NCBI GenBank assembly: GCA_022508365.1
Contig: JAFLVH010000005.1
Coordinates: forward strand, 1-48,574
Reading direction: 5' to 3'
Length of the DNA: 48,574 nucleotides
Origin: Clostridiales bacterium
Lineage (GTDB): Bacteria > Bacillota > Clostridia > Christensenellales > Pumilibacteraceae
Numbering within the stretch: the first letter of the stretch is position 1; the number at the start of each line of letters is the position of its first letter. The notes under the pieces were generated by a model, which searched no databases, was not told where the DNA came from, and saw only the letters and a program-made list of their open reading frames with translations. Below, piece by piece: positions 14,892-22,896 of the stretch. Position numbers and translations under genes: made by a program.

Positions 14892-15458
14892 ATGAACGAG
14901 CTGAAGGACAAAAAAATATTGTTGCACGCCTGTTGCGGACCGTGCAGCCTGGGCGCGATAGAGCCGCTGCTTGATGACGGCGCGGATATAACGTTGTTCT
15001 TTTATAATCCCTGCATAATAGACGGGGAGTTCGAGCGCCGCCTTGAAGCGCTTACGACGGTTGCCGAGCACTATAATCTTCCGCTTGTCGTTCCGCCGCA
15101 TGACTATTCTTTTTTTACTTCCTACGCGCAGGATTATGCAACTGCGCAAGAGGGCGGAGCGCGGTGTTCACTTTGCATGGACGATCGCCTGAAAGCTTCC
15201 GCCAAATATGCTGGCGAAAACGGATTCGACTTTTACACTACCACGTTGACTGTAAGTCCGCACAAAAACAGCAAGCTTATTTTTTCGCTTGCGGAATGCA
15301 TAAAATCCGACGCGCCGTTTTTGCCGCGCGACTTTAAAAAGCGCGACGGATTTTTGCTGTCCACTCGGCGCGCAAAAGAGCTTGGCATATACAGGCAGAA
15401 CTTTTGCGGATGCGAGTATTCTTTTAACAATGCAGCTCGGCGCGATGGAGGAGTGTAA
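14892..15458 (+). CDS. queH: Epoxyqueuosine reductase QueH
   Basis: 188 residues from the ATG at 14892; a TTG four codons earlier is less likely. QueH (formerly DUF208) reduces epoxyqueuosine to queuosine in tRNA using an iron-sulfur cluster and replaces QueG in many anaerobes. Cysteine motifs: ACCGPCS (14, 15, 18), RCSLCMDDRL and NFCGCEYS. It begins 18 nt after dtd and ends 2 nt before uvrC-HAD, so it is part of the same transcript. No other queuosine genes are in the window. Confidence 0.9.
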   Translation: MNELKDKKILLHACCGPCSLGAIEPLLDDGADITLFFYNPCIIDGEFERRLEALTTVAEHYNLPLVVPPHDYSFFTSYAQDYATAQEGGARCSLCMDDRLKASAKYAGENGFDFYTTTLTVSPHKNSKLIFSLAECIKSDAPFLPRDFKKRDGFLLSTRRAKELGIYRQNFCGCEYSFNNAARRDGGV

Positions 15459-15460
15459 AT

Positions 15461-18130
15461 ATGGGCTTAGCAGATAAGCTTAAAGATCTTCCCGACACCC
15501 CGGGCGTATACATCATGCGAGATATAACCGGACAGGTGATTTACGTGGGCAAGGCGGTGGTGCTTAAAAACCGCGTGCGCCAGTACTTTCAGCATACCGA
15601 AAAACCTGTCAAGGTGCAGGCGATGGTGGATAACATCGCCGATTTCGATTACATCATTACGCGCACGGAAAAGGACGCGCTCGCGCTCGAGAACAACCTC
15701 ATAAAAAAGTACAAGCCGCACTACAACATTCTTTTAAAGGATGATAAGACCAGTCCCTACATTCGCATCGATCCGCGCGCCGAATATCCGACAGTCGAGA
15801 TAACTAGGCGAGTCAAGCGTGACGGCGCAAGATATTTCGGTCCGTTTATAGGCGTGTCGGTCCGAGACGTCATAAGCATTTTGCAATCGGTATACAAGCT
15901 TCGCACGTGCAAGACCCTCAATAAGCGCGCGCGGCCGTGTCTGAACTACGACATAGATTTGTGCCTTGCGCCGTGCTGTGAGCGCTGTGACGAGGGCGAA
16001 TACCGCCGAGCGATAAACGGCGCCATGTCATTCCTTTCGGGCGGTGGAGAGGATATTTCGGGCATTATAATGCAAAAGATGACGGACGCCGCCGAAAAGG
16101 AGAACTTTGAGCGTGCAATTTCCTACCGAAATCAGCTGCACGTGTTGGAGAACTTAAAGAGCAAGGTTGTAGGCGAGCTTGGCAGCGTGCTGAACATTGA
16201 CGCGTTCTACTACACTGACAATGGCATATACGGCGCGGTCAGTGTTTGCATAGTGCGCGGCGGAAAAATGATGGGCGTAAAAAATTATATCATAAACGAG
16301 CCGGTTTTGTTCGGCGGAGATATGACCACATTCCTGCCGCAGTACTATTCCATGACAAACGAATTGCCTGACGAGATATGCCTGCAGGGCGAGTGCGACA
16401 CCGCCGCGCTAACCGAGTACTTCGATTCGGTGTTCGGCAAGCGTCCTGTTATTTCGTTTCCGCAAAAGGCAATGCGCAAAAAGCTGTTGGACACGGCTAA
16501 GCGCAACTGTGAGGACTTTTTGCTTAAAAGCGCGGACAGGGTAAAGCGCGACGAGGACATGACGGTGGGCGCGTGCGAGCGGCTTAAATCTGTGTTTGGA
16601 TTAAAGAGCGCGCGGCGCATAGAGTGCTACGACATATCCAATATTTCTGGCACGGACAACGTCGCGTCCGGCGTGGTGTTTATAGACGGCAAGGCGGACA
16701 AAGCCCAGTATCGCCGCTATCGCATACGCACGGTAGACGGAGCGGACGATTTTAGGTCAATGTACGAAACGCTGTCGCGACGGCTGTTGCGCTATAAAAA
16801 CGGCGACACTGGCTTTGACGAGCTTCCCGACCTAATCGTCATAGACGGCGGACTCGAGCAGGTGGAGTTTGCCTCGCGCGCGGCGGACGACATGGGGATA
16901 TCTGTGCCCATGGTCGGGCTTGCCAAAAAGGACGAGGAGCTTTATCTCCGCGGCAATCCAGTGCCGATTAAATTAAAGCGCGACGACTACGGATTAAGGC
17001 TGTTGCAGCGCGTCCGTGACGAGGCGCACAGATTTGCCGTTTTGTACCACCGCACCGTCAGATCCAAGCGTTACGAGAGCGAGCTAAACGGCATAAGCGG
17101 CGTTGGATCCGCGACCGTAAAAAAAGTGCTTGCCGCATTTAACACTCGCACAATAGCCACCGCTACGGCGGAGGAAATCGCACAAAAGGCAGGCATAACA
17201 AAAAACGCCGCGCAAAACATTTTCGATTATTATCACCCGAAAGAGGTGGGGGTTACTGCTTTGAAATACAGACTTATTGCCGCCGATATGGACGGAACGC
17301 TATTAAACGACGAGCTGACCGTATCAAAGGCGAACATCGAGGCTATAAACAAATTCCGCGCGGCGGGCGGCATTTTTACGCTGGCTACCGGCAGAGCTCC
17401 GTGCGGCGCAAAAAATTATGTTAAGATGCTCGGGCTTGACGACACGCACGTAAATATATTGTGCAATATCGGCGGCACGATTGCGGACAGCGTAACGTTT
17501 AAGCCGGTCAAGGTGTTTGCCATGCAAAAGAATGTGGTGTCCGACCTTGTGAGCTTTCTTTCCGAAAACACGCGGCTTGTCATGGCGTATGATGACGACG
17601 GACTTAAGATCAACAAAAGATCGGACCTTTCGGATATGTACTGCAATACCGTGGGAATAGACTTCGAGGAAAAAAGCGAGCTTAGTAAGTACGTAATGGG
17701 TGAGAACGTCAACATCGCCAAAGTTATGGCGATACTTGACGAAAGAAATTTGGATTCCGTAATGCAGTCGCTGTCGGAAAAATTTCCGTCGCTTCAATGT
17801 ATGCAGTCCACCGCTCCGTTTTTGCTGACGTTAAAGCACGAGGGCGAGGACTTTATGCCGGCAATGGTGGAGTGCGTGCCTTGCGGTGTAGACAAGGGCG
17901 AGGGGCTAAAGTTCATTGCCGATTGCTACGGCATACCGATGTCGGAGGTTATGGCGTTTGGCGACAGCTACAACGACATAGCTATGATAAAGGCAGCCGG
18001 ACTGGGCGTCGCGATGGGCAATGCCAAGGACAAGGTGAAGGAAGCCTCCGATTACGTGACTGACACCAACAACAATGACGGCGTTGCAAAAGCCATATAT
18101 AAATTTTGTTTTGATCGAGGGGAGGAATAA
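15461..18130 (+). CDS. uvrC: Fusion: excinuclease UvrC + Cof-type HAD phosphatase
   Basis: 889 residues in one frame. Residues 1-597 are a complete UvrC: GIY-YIG nuclease (GVYIMRD...VIYVGKA), four cysteines (150, 160, 168, 172) matching the UvrC iron-sulfur motif, a UVR motif (about 205-240), the RNase H-like second nuclease (ECYDISNISGTD) and tandem helix-hairpin-helix ending IFDYYHPKE, the normal UvrC terminus. Residues 601-889 are a complete Cof-like HAD phosphatase: DMDGTLL, ATGRAP, GDSYNDIAMI. No stop separates them. Codon 601 is TTG preceded by GAGGTGGGGG, so a free HAD protein could also start there. hprK follows at 3 nt. Confidence 0.9.
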   Translation: MGLADKLKDLPDTPGVYIMRDITGQVIYVGKAVVLKNRVRQYFQHTEKPVKVQAMVDNIADFDYIITRTEKDALALENNLIKKYKPHYNILLKDDKTSPYIRIDPRAEYPTVEITRRVKRDGARYFGPFIGVSVRDVISILQSVYKLRTCKTLNKRARPCLNYDIDLCLAPCCERCDEGEYRRAINGAMSFLSGGGEDISGIIMQKMTDAAEKENFERAISYRNQLHVLENLKSKVVGELGSVLNIDAFYYTDNGIYGAVSVCIVRGGKMMGVKNYIINEPVLFGGDMTTFLPQYYSMTNELPDEICLQGECDTAALTEYFDSVFGKRPVISFPQKAMRKKLLDTAKRNCEDFLLKSADRVKRDEDMTVGACERLKSVFGLKSARRIECYDISNISGTDNVASGVVFIDGKADKAQYRRYRIRTVDGADDFRSMYETLSRRLLRYKNGDTGFDELPDLIVIDGGLEQVEFASRAADDMGISVPMVGLAKKDEELYLRGNPVPIKLKRDDYGLRLLQRVRDEAHRFAVLYHRTVRSKRYESELNGISGVGSATVKKVLAAFNTRTIATATAEEIAQKAGITKNAAQNIFDYYHPKEVGVTALKYRLIAADMDGTLLNDELTVSKANIEAINKFRAAGGIFTLATGRAPCGAKNYVKMLGLDDTHVNILCNIGGTIADSVTFKPVKVFAMQKNVVSDLVSFLSENTRLVMAYDDDGLKINKRSDLSDMYCNTVGIDFEEKSELSKYVMGENVNIAKVMAILDERNLDSVMQSLSEKFPSLQCMQSTAPFLLTLKHEGEDFMPAMVECVPCGVDKGEGLKFIADCYGIPMSEVMAFGDSYNDIAMIKAAGLGVAMGNAKDKVKEASDYVTDTNNNDGVAKAIYKFCFDRGEE
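17242..17263 (+). promoter_or_regulatory. Internal ribosome site and TTG codon at the UvrC-HAD junction
   Basis: GAGGTG (17243-17248, within GAGGTGGGGG) lies 12 nt before an in-frame TTG (17261-17263) that would start the HAD part with KYRLIAADMDGT, where free-standing family members normally begin. Confidence 0.4.
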
Positions 18131-18133
18131 ACT

Positions 18134-19159
18134 ATGCCTAAAAAACGCACGGGAGCGCCGAATAAGCAGGAAACCACGCATGTGGCGGAAGAACCGCAGG
18201 CGACCGATAAGGTAGAATTGCCGCCCGAAGAGGAGCAGCAAACCGAACGGGACGTGGACATAAACGAGTTTGCCGCGCGCATGGAACTTGATATAATCCA
18301 CCGCGGCGATAATGAAGTTTTGCATTTTTGTACGTACAACATAAGCCGACCGGGTTTACAGCTTGCCGGATACTATAAGCACTTTGCGGCGGAGCGCGTG
18401 CAGATTATGGGCGAAATGGAAATGACGTACCTGCAGCAGATGACGCACGACGCAAGAAAGACGGCGTGCGAAACGCTGATGAAACAGCCCATTCCCTGTC
18501 TTATTGTAACATCCACGCTGCCGCCGTGCGACGAGCTTATCACCGCAGGACAAAAGTATAATCGCGTCCTCTTAAGCTCTAAGCTGCGCACTACGCCTTT
18601 TGTAAACAAGCTGTCGCTGTATCTCAGCGAGCTATTGGCGCCGTCAAAGACAATTCACGGCGTGCTAATGGACTTGTACGGCGTGGGTGTGCTATTGATA
18701 GGCGAGTCGGGCATTGGAAAAAGCGAAACGGCGCTGTCGCTTATCGAGCGCGGACACAGGCTTGTCGCGGACGACGCGGTTACTATTTCGCGGATAGGCG
18801 AGCGGCTGGACGGAACGTGCCCGGACATAATCAGATACTTTATGGAAGTGCGCGGCATAGGCATAATCGACATAAAGGCCATGTACGGCGCGAGTGCGGT
18901 CCAGCTTGTTAAGACCATTGACATGGTTGTTAAGCTAGAGGCGTGGGACGACAAAGCAAGATATACAAGGCTGGGCGAGCCGGATGAGACCTATACCATA
19001 CTCGGCGTCAAAAAGCCGTTGCATGTGGTGCCTGTAAAGCCCGGGCGTAACCTTGCCGTAATACTGGAGGCCGCGGCGCGCACTCACCGTCTTAACGACC
19101 TCGGCTTCAGCGCGATGGACGAGCTAAACGAGCGTCTCAGAGGAAACAAGAAAAATTAA
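18134..19159 (+). CDS. hprK: HPr kinase/phosphorylase with acidic N-terminal extension
   Basis: 341 residues. HprK phosphorylates Ser46 of HPr (and reverses this) to set carbon catabolite repression in Gram-positive bacteria. The kinase P-loop is GESGIGKS (190-197), followed by LVADDAV and the C-terminal signature GRNLAVILEAAARTHR. The usual protein begins near DINEFAARMELDII, so about 42 extra residues, rich in Glu, Pro and Thr, precede the family start here. GGGAGGAATAAACT before the ATG makes this start firm. It is last in the dtd-queH-uvrC-hprK run and ends at a shared terminator. No HPr gene is nearby. Confidence 0.95.
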   Translation: MPKKRTGAPNKQETTHVAEEPQATDKVELPPEEEQQTERDVDINEFAARMELDIIHRGDNEVLHFCTYNISRPGLQLAGYYKHFAAERVQIMGEMEMTYLQQMTHDARKTACETLMKQPIPCLIVTSTLPPCDELITAGQKYNRVLLSSKLRTTPFVNKLSLYLSELLAPSKTIHGVLMDLYGVGVLLIGESGIGKSETALSLIERGHRLVADDAVTISRIGERLDGTCPDIIRYFMEVRGIGIIDIKAMYGASAVQLVKTIDMVVKLEAWDDKARYTRLGEPDETYTILGVKKPLHVVPVKPGRNLAVILEAAARTHRLNDLGFSAMDELNERLRGNKKN

Positions 19160-19181
19160 AAATGCAGAATTAAGAATTATA
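19160..19181 (+). repeat. AT-rich post-stop element, copy 2 (after hprK)
   Basis: AAATGCAGAATTAAGAATTA begins immediately after the hprK stop codon. The following 80 bp are AT-rich with repeated AGATAATAGATAA words. Confidence 0.55.
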
Positions 19182-19269
19182 AATAAGAATGAGATTTTTA
19201 ACGACGCGCTTCGCCATTTACATTTAATGAATTTAGATAATAGATAAGAAATAAGAGATAATAGATAAT

Positions 19270-19297
19270 AAAAGGTGGTTCAACCGAACCACCTTTT
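19270..19297. terminator. Bidirectional terminator between hprK and the lipid-kinase gene
   Basis: Perfect 12-bp stem AAAAGGTGGTTC (19270-19281), AACC loop, GAACCACCTTTT (19286-19297). Confidence 0.85.
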
Positions 19298-19320
19298 ATT
19301 CTGCATTTTTAATTCTGCAT
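19298..19320 (-). repeat. AT-rich post-stop element, copy 3 (after the lipid-kinase gene)
   Basis: On the sense strand ATGCAGAATTAAAAATGCAG begins directly after the stop codon at 19321-19323, running into the terminator. Confidence 0.55.
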
Positions 19321-20181
19321 TTAACTTTCGCTGTTTGCGAAGGTCTTAAGTCCGCCTTTCACGATATGCGCGTCGAAGTCGAGGTCGTAGTAGATTTCGC
19401 CGTCTAGCTCTATCGGGGCGGAGGTTTTTACCTTTATGCTTTCGCACACGATATGGTGGGTGTACGGCTTGCCCATATGCTTGCCCTTGACAAACTTGGG
19501 CATGATGAGAAGCGTGGGGGTGCGCTTGGGCTTGGTCATTATAATAACGTCCATTTTTCCGTCGTCCGCGCGGCTTACGGGGGAGAGCTTGATGCCGCCG
19601 CCAAACTGCGTGCCGTTGCACACGCCCAGCATAATGCAGTCGTATTCCTTTGTTTCGCCGTTTATTTCCGCCTCCACATGATAAGGCTTAAAGTGCAAAA
19701 GACAGCGCAGCAACGACGCGGTGTAAGTAAGCTTGTTGTGGCTTTTTGCGGTCTTTAGCAGCACGTCTACGTCCATGCCCGTGCCGCCTACGTTAATACA
19801 ACGTTTGTCGCCGACCTGAATATAGTCTAAGTCTCTCTCTTCGCCGCGCACAATGTTTTCTATCGCTTTTACGGGGTCAAGGCTTGTCACGCCCGTGCCG
19901 GTTGCAAAGTCGTTGCCGCGCCCCGCCGGAATAAAGCCCAACCGCGATTTTTCAAAGTCTATGCCGTTTAGCACCTCGTGAAACGTGCCGTCGCCGCCGA
20001 GCGCCACTATCACGGGCGAGCCGGCGGCGGAAAGCTCCTCTGCCAGTTGTTTGCCGTGCCCGGTGCGTTCGGTTATATGCACGTTGTAAGGTATACCGTG
20101 TTCGTCAAGATATTTTGTTGCGGCATTAAGGCACCTTTCGCCGTTGCCCTTGCCGCTTAGCTTGTTTGCTATAATATCCAC
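19321..20181 (-). CDS. Diacylglycerol kinase-like lipid kinase (DAGK catalytic domain)
   Basis: 286 residues. It has the DAGK/YegS fold: VDIIANKLSGKGNG at the N-terminus, VIVALGGDGTFHEVLNG (the GGDGT nucleotide motif), FIPAGRGNDFA and a C-terminal sandwich domain ending SAPIELDGE. In Gram-positives such enzymes (DgkB) recycle diacylglycerol from lipoteichoic acid synthesis; YegS-like members phosphorylate other lipids, so the substrate is open. The start is taken as GTG at 20181, where AAAGGAG lies just upstream and the family N-terminus begins; 42 further upstream codons in frame have no ribosome site and overlap the Fic-like gene. Operon with that gene (10-nt gap). Confidence 0.88.
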   Translation of the reverse strand: MDIIANKLSGKGNGERCLNAATKYLDEHGIPYNVHITERTGHGKQLAEELSAAGSPVIVALGGDGTFHEVLNGIDFEKSRLGFIPAGRGNDFATGTGVTSLDPVKAIENIVRGEERDLDYIQVGDKRCINVGGTGMDVDVLLKTAKSHNKLTYTASLLRCLLHFKPYHVEAEINGETKEYDCIMLGVCNGTQFGGGIKLSPVSRADDGKMDVIIMTKPKRTPTLLIMPKFVKGKHMGKPYTHHIVCESIKVKTSAPIELDGEIYYDLDFDAHIVKGGLKTFANSES

Positions 20182-20191
20182 GTCTTCTCCT

Positions 20192-21112
20192 TTAGTCTTC
20201 GCCGTCGTCGAGCGGTTTGATGAGCTCGGCGAGCTGTTCGTTAAGCTTGGAAATTTTTTGTTGAAGTCTGACGGCTCGGCGTATTCTGTCGCTATCGGTC
20301 GCGTCACTTTGCCGCTTTGTTTCCTTTGCGGCAGGTCTTGAAGAACGCACAGGGCGATACAAGTCCTTTGCCGCCTCGCGCCTTGTTCTCGGTGCGGCGG
20401 TCTCCCCGTCTTTTACCGTCTTGTGATCGTACGACAAACAGTCCACAAACATGGTAAACAGCGGCGTCACGTCATCTGTGGTAAAAGCCTTTTGTTCGGC
20501 AGACTTTATGACTGACGGTGCGGTGCGGTGATAGCCGAGAGAGAACCCCTTCATCTTGCAAAACATTAAAATAAATATGCGGACGGTAAACTCCGAGCAA
20601 TATTCAAAGGGGTGCAGGATGATTAGCTCGCGCATATAATGTGAAAGATACCCGGCAAAATCGTCCTTGGCGGTGATAGGCGAGGGCTCGATGCCGTTCA
20701 TTTTGGTTATTATCGATTTGACAGATCCGGGTATGTATTTGGGGTCGGTGTGCGCGTTTCCGTCCGTTTCCGCGTCGACGGTGCGCAGCCTCCCTGCGTC
20801 GTCGTGAATATCGCCTGCAATGCTCCTGTGCAACATATTCATTGAGACGGCGGTCGCAGGGTCGGGCAGACCCTTTTCCACGGCCTTTAGCGCGCGGAAA
20901 AAGTATATTAGCTTACACAATCTGTCGTAGGACGCACCCTTGTCCTGGGCGCGGGCGTGCTTGATCTTGGGCGCGAGGTACTTTTCCATATCCAGCTTTC
21001 CGAGCAGCATAAGTAGTCCGTCCGTTTCGGCGGAGGACGGCAGCTTGTAGCCGTCTGCCGAAATGGCAACCTTAACCGCGCGAAGTATTCTGTTCGCCTC
21101 GTACAATTCCAT
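20192..21112 (-). CDS. Fic-fold protein with degenerate catalytic motif
   Basis: 306 residues from the ATG at 21112. The middle follows the Fic layout: an LHRSIAGDIHDDAGRLR segment (compare 'LH..l......aG.yR'), helices, then ELIILHPFEYCSEFTVRIFI at about 161-180. Canonical Fic enzymes carry HPFxxGNGRxxR; here His167, Pro, Phe and the last Arg remain but G-N-G-R reads C-S-E-F, so ATP-phosphate binding for AMP transfer should be lost. The C-terminus (from about 235) is basic and ends in a coiled-coil stretch (LQQKISKLNEQLAELIKPL). It may be a pseudo-Fic or use another substrate. Probably leaderless; the lipid kinase gene follows in the operon. Confidence 0.6.
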   Translation of the reverse strand: MELYEANRILRAVKVAISADGYKLPSSAETDGLLMLLGKLDMEKYLAPKIKHARAQDKGASYDRLCKLIYFFRALKAVEKGLPDPATAVSMNMLHRSIAGDIHDDAGRLRTVDAETDGNAHTDPKYIPGSVKSIITKMNGIEPSPITAKDDFAGYLSHYMRELIILHPFEYCSEFTVRIFILMFCKMKGFSLGYHRTAPSVIKSAEQKAFTTDDVTPLFTMFVDCLSYDHKTVKDGETAAPRTRREAAKDLYRPVRSSRPAAKETKRQSDATDSDRIRRAVRLQQKISKLNEQLAELIKPLDDGED

Positions 21113-21119
21113 ACCTAAT

Positions 21120-21148
21120 ATTATAACATGCCGTAGCAAATTTTGCAA
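21120..21148 (-). promoter_or_regulatory. Near-leaderless promoter of the Fic-like gene
   Basis: Minus strand TTGCAA (21143-21148), 17-bp spacer, TATAAT (21120-21125), then 7 nt to the ATG at 21112. Confidence 0.6.
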
Positions 21149-21246
21149 TGTTTTGTAAAAAAAATGTAGTTTATGTAAAATTTTAAATTTGTCCCGTATT
21201 TGTCTCACCAAACTATTGAAAAATCTTTTAAAACGGAGTAAAATAT

Positions 21247-22062
21247 ATGCGTAACACTTTAAAAAGCTTTACAACGTTCGGCATAGGCGGTCCGGCAAAG
21301 CGCATAGAAACTGCCGCGTCGCGCTCCGCCCTAATAGACTTGTCCGCCGAAGGTACGGTGCTTGGAAGAGGATCCAACATTCTGGCGTCCGACAGCGGCG
21401 TGGACGGCGTGATAGTAATCAACCGTTTTGAAAGGGTGTTGCGCTCGGGCAACTACGTTTACGCGGGGTCGGGCACAAGGCTAAGCGTCCTTTGCGGCGC
21501 GCTTTGTGAGCTCGGTCTATCCGGCATGGAGTGGGCGATAGGCATTCCGGGAACGGTGGGCGGCGCAGTCAGGATGAACGCAGGCGCGTTTCTCGGTTGC
21601 ATGTCGGACGTGGTGGAGCATGTCGAGATCGTGCGCGAGCATCGGGTAATGACGCTAAATAAATCGGAGATCGGGTTTGGATACAGGACTAGCGGCTTAC
21701 TCCCCGGCGACACGGTGATAGGCGCAACGTTTAAGCTAACTCCGGACAGCCCGATTGCCGTCAGGCGGCGGTGCGATAGATACAACGTTTTGCGCAAAAA
21801 CAGTCAGCCTGTCGGTAGGAGCGCAGGCTCTGTCTTTAAGAATCCGCCGCACGTATCCGTTGGCAAAATTCTGGACGAGGCAGGGCTCAAGGGTCTTAGG
21901 CGCGGCGGTGCGGTCATATCCGACAAGCACGCCAATATAATTGTCAACACTGGCGGAGCGACTGCGAAGGACGTATGCGCGCTGATAGAAGTGATGCGCG
22001 GCGTGCTTGAAGACAACGGCGTAGCGGCGCAAGAGGAAATCATTTATTTGGGAGATTTTTAA
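21247..22062 (+). CDS. murB: UDP-N-acetylenolpyruvoylglucosamine reductase
   Basis: 271 residues. MurB reduces UDP-GlcNAc-enolpyruvate to UDP-MurNAc with NADPH and FAD in cytoplasmic peptidoglycan synthesis. FAD-binding GRGSNIL and GIPGTVGGAVRMNAGAF are present, as are the catalytic Arg (FGYRTSG), Ser195 (GSVFKNP) and Glu (QEEIIYLG). It is compact even for the shorter type II form: the N-terminus starts at the family's SFTTFGIGGPA. An ACGGAG ribosome site precedes the ATG. It opens a forward operon with PHP, whiA and dnaE. Confidence 0.96.
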   Translation: MRNTLKSFTTFGIGGPAKRIETAASRSALIDLSAEGTVLGRGSNILASDSGVDGVIVINRFERVLRSGNYVYAGSGTRLSVLCGALCELGLSGMEWAIGIPGTVGGAVRMNAGAFLGCMSDVVEHVEIVREHRVMTLNKSEIGFGYRTSGLLPGDTVIGATFKLTPDSPIAVRRRCDRYNVLRKNSQPVGRSAGSVFKNPPHVSVGKILDEAGLKGLRRGGAVISDKHANIIVNTGGATAKDVCALIEVMRGVLEDNGVAAQEEIIYLGDF

Positions 22063-22896
22063 ATGGCGTTTTTGGGCGATTATCACACCCATACACATTA
22101 CAGCAGGCGTGGAGCTAAGCTTCACGCCGTGGGCAGTGTGCTGGAAAACGCGCTTGCGGCACAAAAGGCGGGGCTTAAGGAATTGGCGATAACCGACCAC
22201 GGATACTGTCATTATTACGGCATTGACGGCGCCGCCGCTATGGACAAGCTTAAAACCGACTGCAAAAGCGCCGAGCAGATCACCGGCGTCAAGATTTACA
22301 TGGGGCTTGAAAACAACCTCGATCCGCGCAGCGGAAAGGACGAAACGCTCCCGGCGCTTATGGAGTGCACGAGAGAAACGCTTGAAAAAATCGAAATTGT
22401 GCAGGGCGGATACCACGCGATGGTGGGTTTGCCCACAATGCTCAAGAATCTGATGTTTTGGACGCGGAACGTAATTTTTAAATTTTTGCCCGGGCGAAAA
22501 AAGCTTATCTGCCGCAACACGGCGGCGTACAAGCGCGCCATAGACGAGTATCCGATAGACTTTATCGGACACCTAAACCGCGGCATAATGGCTGATGCGG
22601 TGGAGGTGGCTAAGTATGCGCACAGTAAAGGCGTATATATAGAGCTCAACGGCAGGCATAAAAGTCTGTCCAAAAAGCAGATTAAGCAAATGGTGGAAGC
22701 CGGCGTGGAATTCATCTGCAATTCGGACGCGCACAATCCGGATTCCGTGGGAACTTTTCCGCTTGCCGAAAAGATGATTAAAAAGTATCATATTCCGTAC
22801 GGCCTCATTGCCAACTGGGATAGGCTCCCGGATTTCCGTTCGCAAAACTTTGTTAATGCTCGCGAAAACAATAACGGGGGAAAGACAAATGGCTAA
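22063..22896 (+). CDS. PHP-domain phosphoesterase
   Basis: 277 residues. The PHP metal motifs are clear: DYHTHTHYS at residue 6, ITDHGYCHYYG near 44, GLENNL, GHLNRG, and NSDAHNPDSVG near the end. Such proteins are metal-dependent phosphoesterases, some acting as histidinol phosphatases or nucleotide/oligonucleotide phosphatases; the substrate is unknown here. The ATG directly follows the murB stop with GGGAG just upstream, and its end overlaps the whiA start by 8 nt, so all three are translationally coupled. In many Clostridia rapZ and yvcK lie in this interval; they are absent here. Confidence 0.88.
   Translation: MAFLGDYHTHTHYSRRGAKLHAVGSVLENALAAQKAGLKELAITDHGYCHYYGIDGAAAMDKLKTDCKSAEQITGVKIYMGLENNLDPRSGKDETLPALMECTRETLEKIEIVQGGYHAMVGLPTMLKNLMFWTRNVIFKFLPGRKKLICRNTAAYKRAIDEYPIDFIGHLNRGIMADAVEVAKYAHSKGVYIELNGRHKSLSKKQIKQMVEAGVEFICNSDAHNPDSVGTFPLAEKMIKKYHIPYGLIANWDRLPDFRSQNFVNARENNNGGKTNG

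Noticed and set aside
20182-20307. 42-codon N-terminal extension of the lipid kinase
   Set aside because: Overlaps the Fic-like gene, lacks a ribosome site, and the family N-terminus begins at the GTG at 20181.
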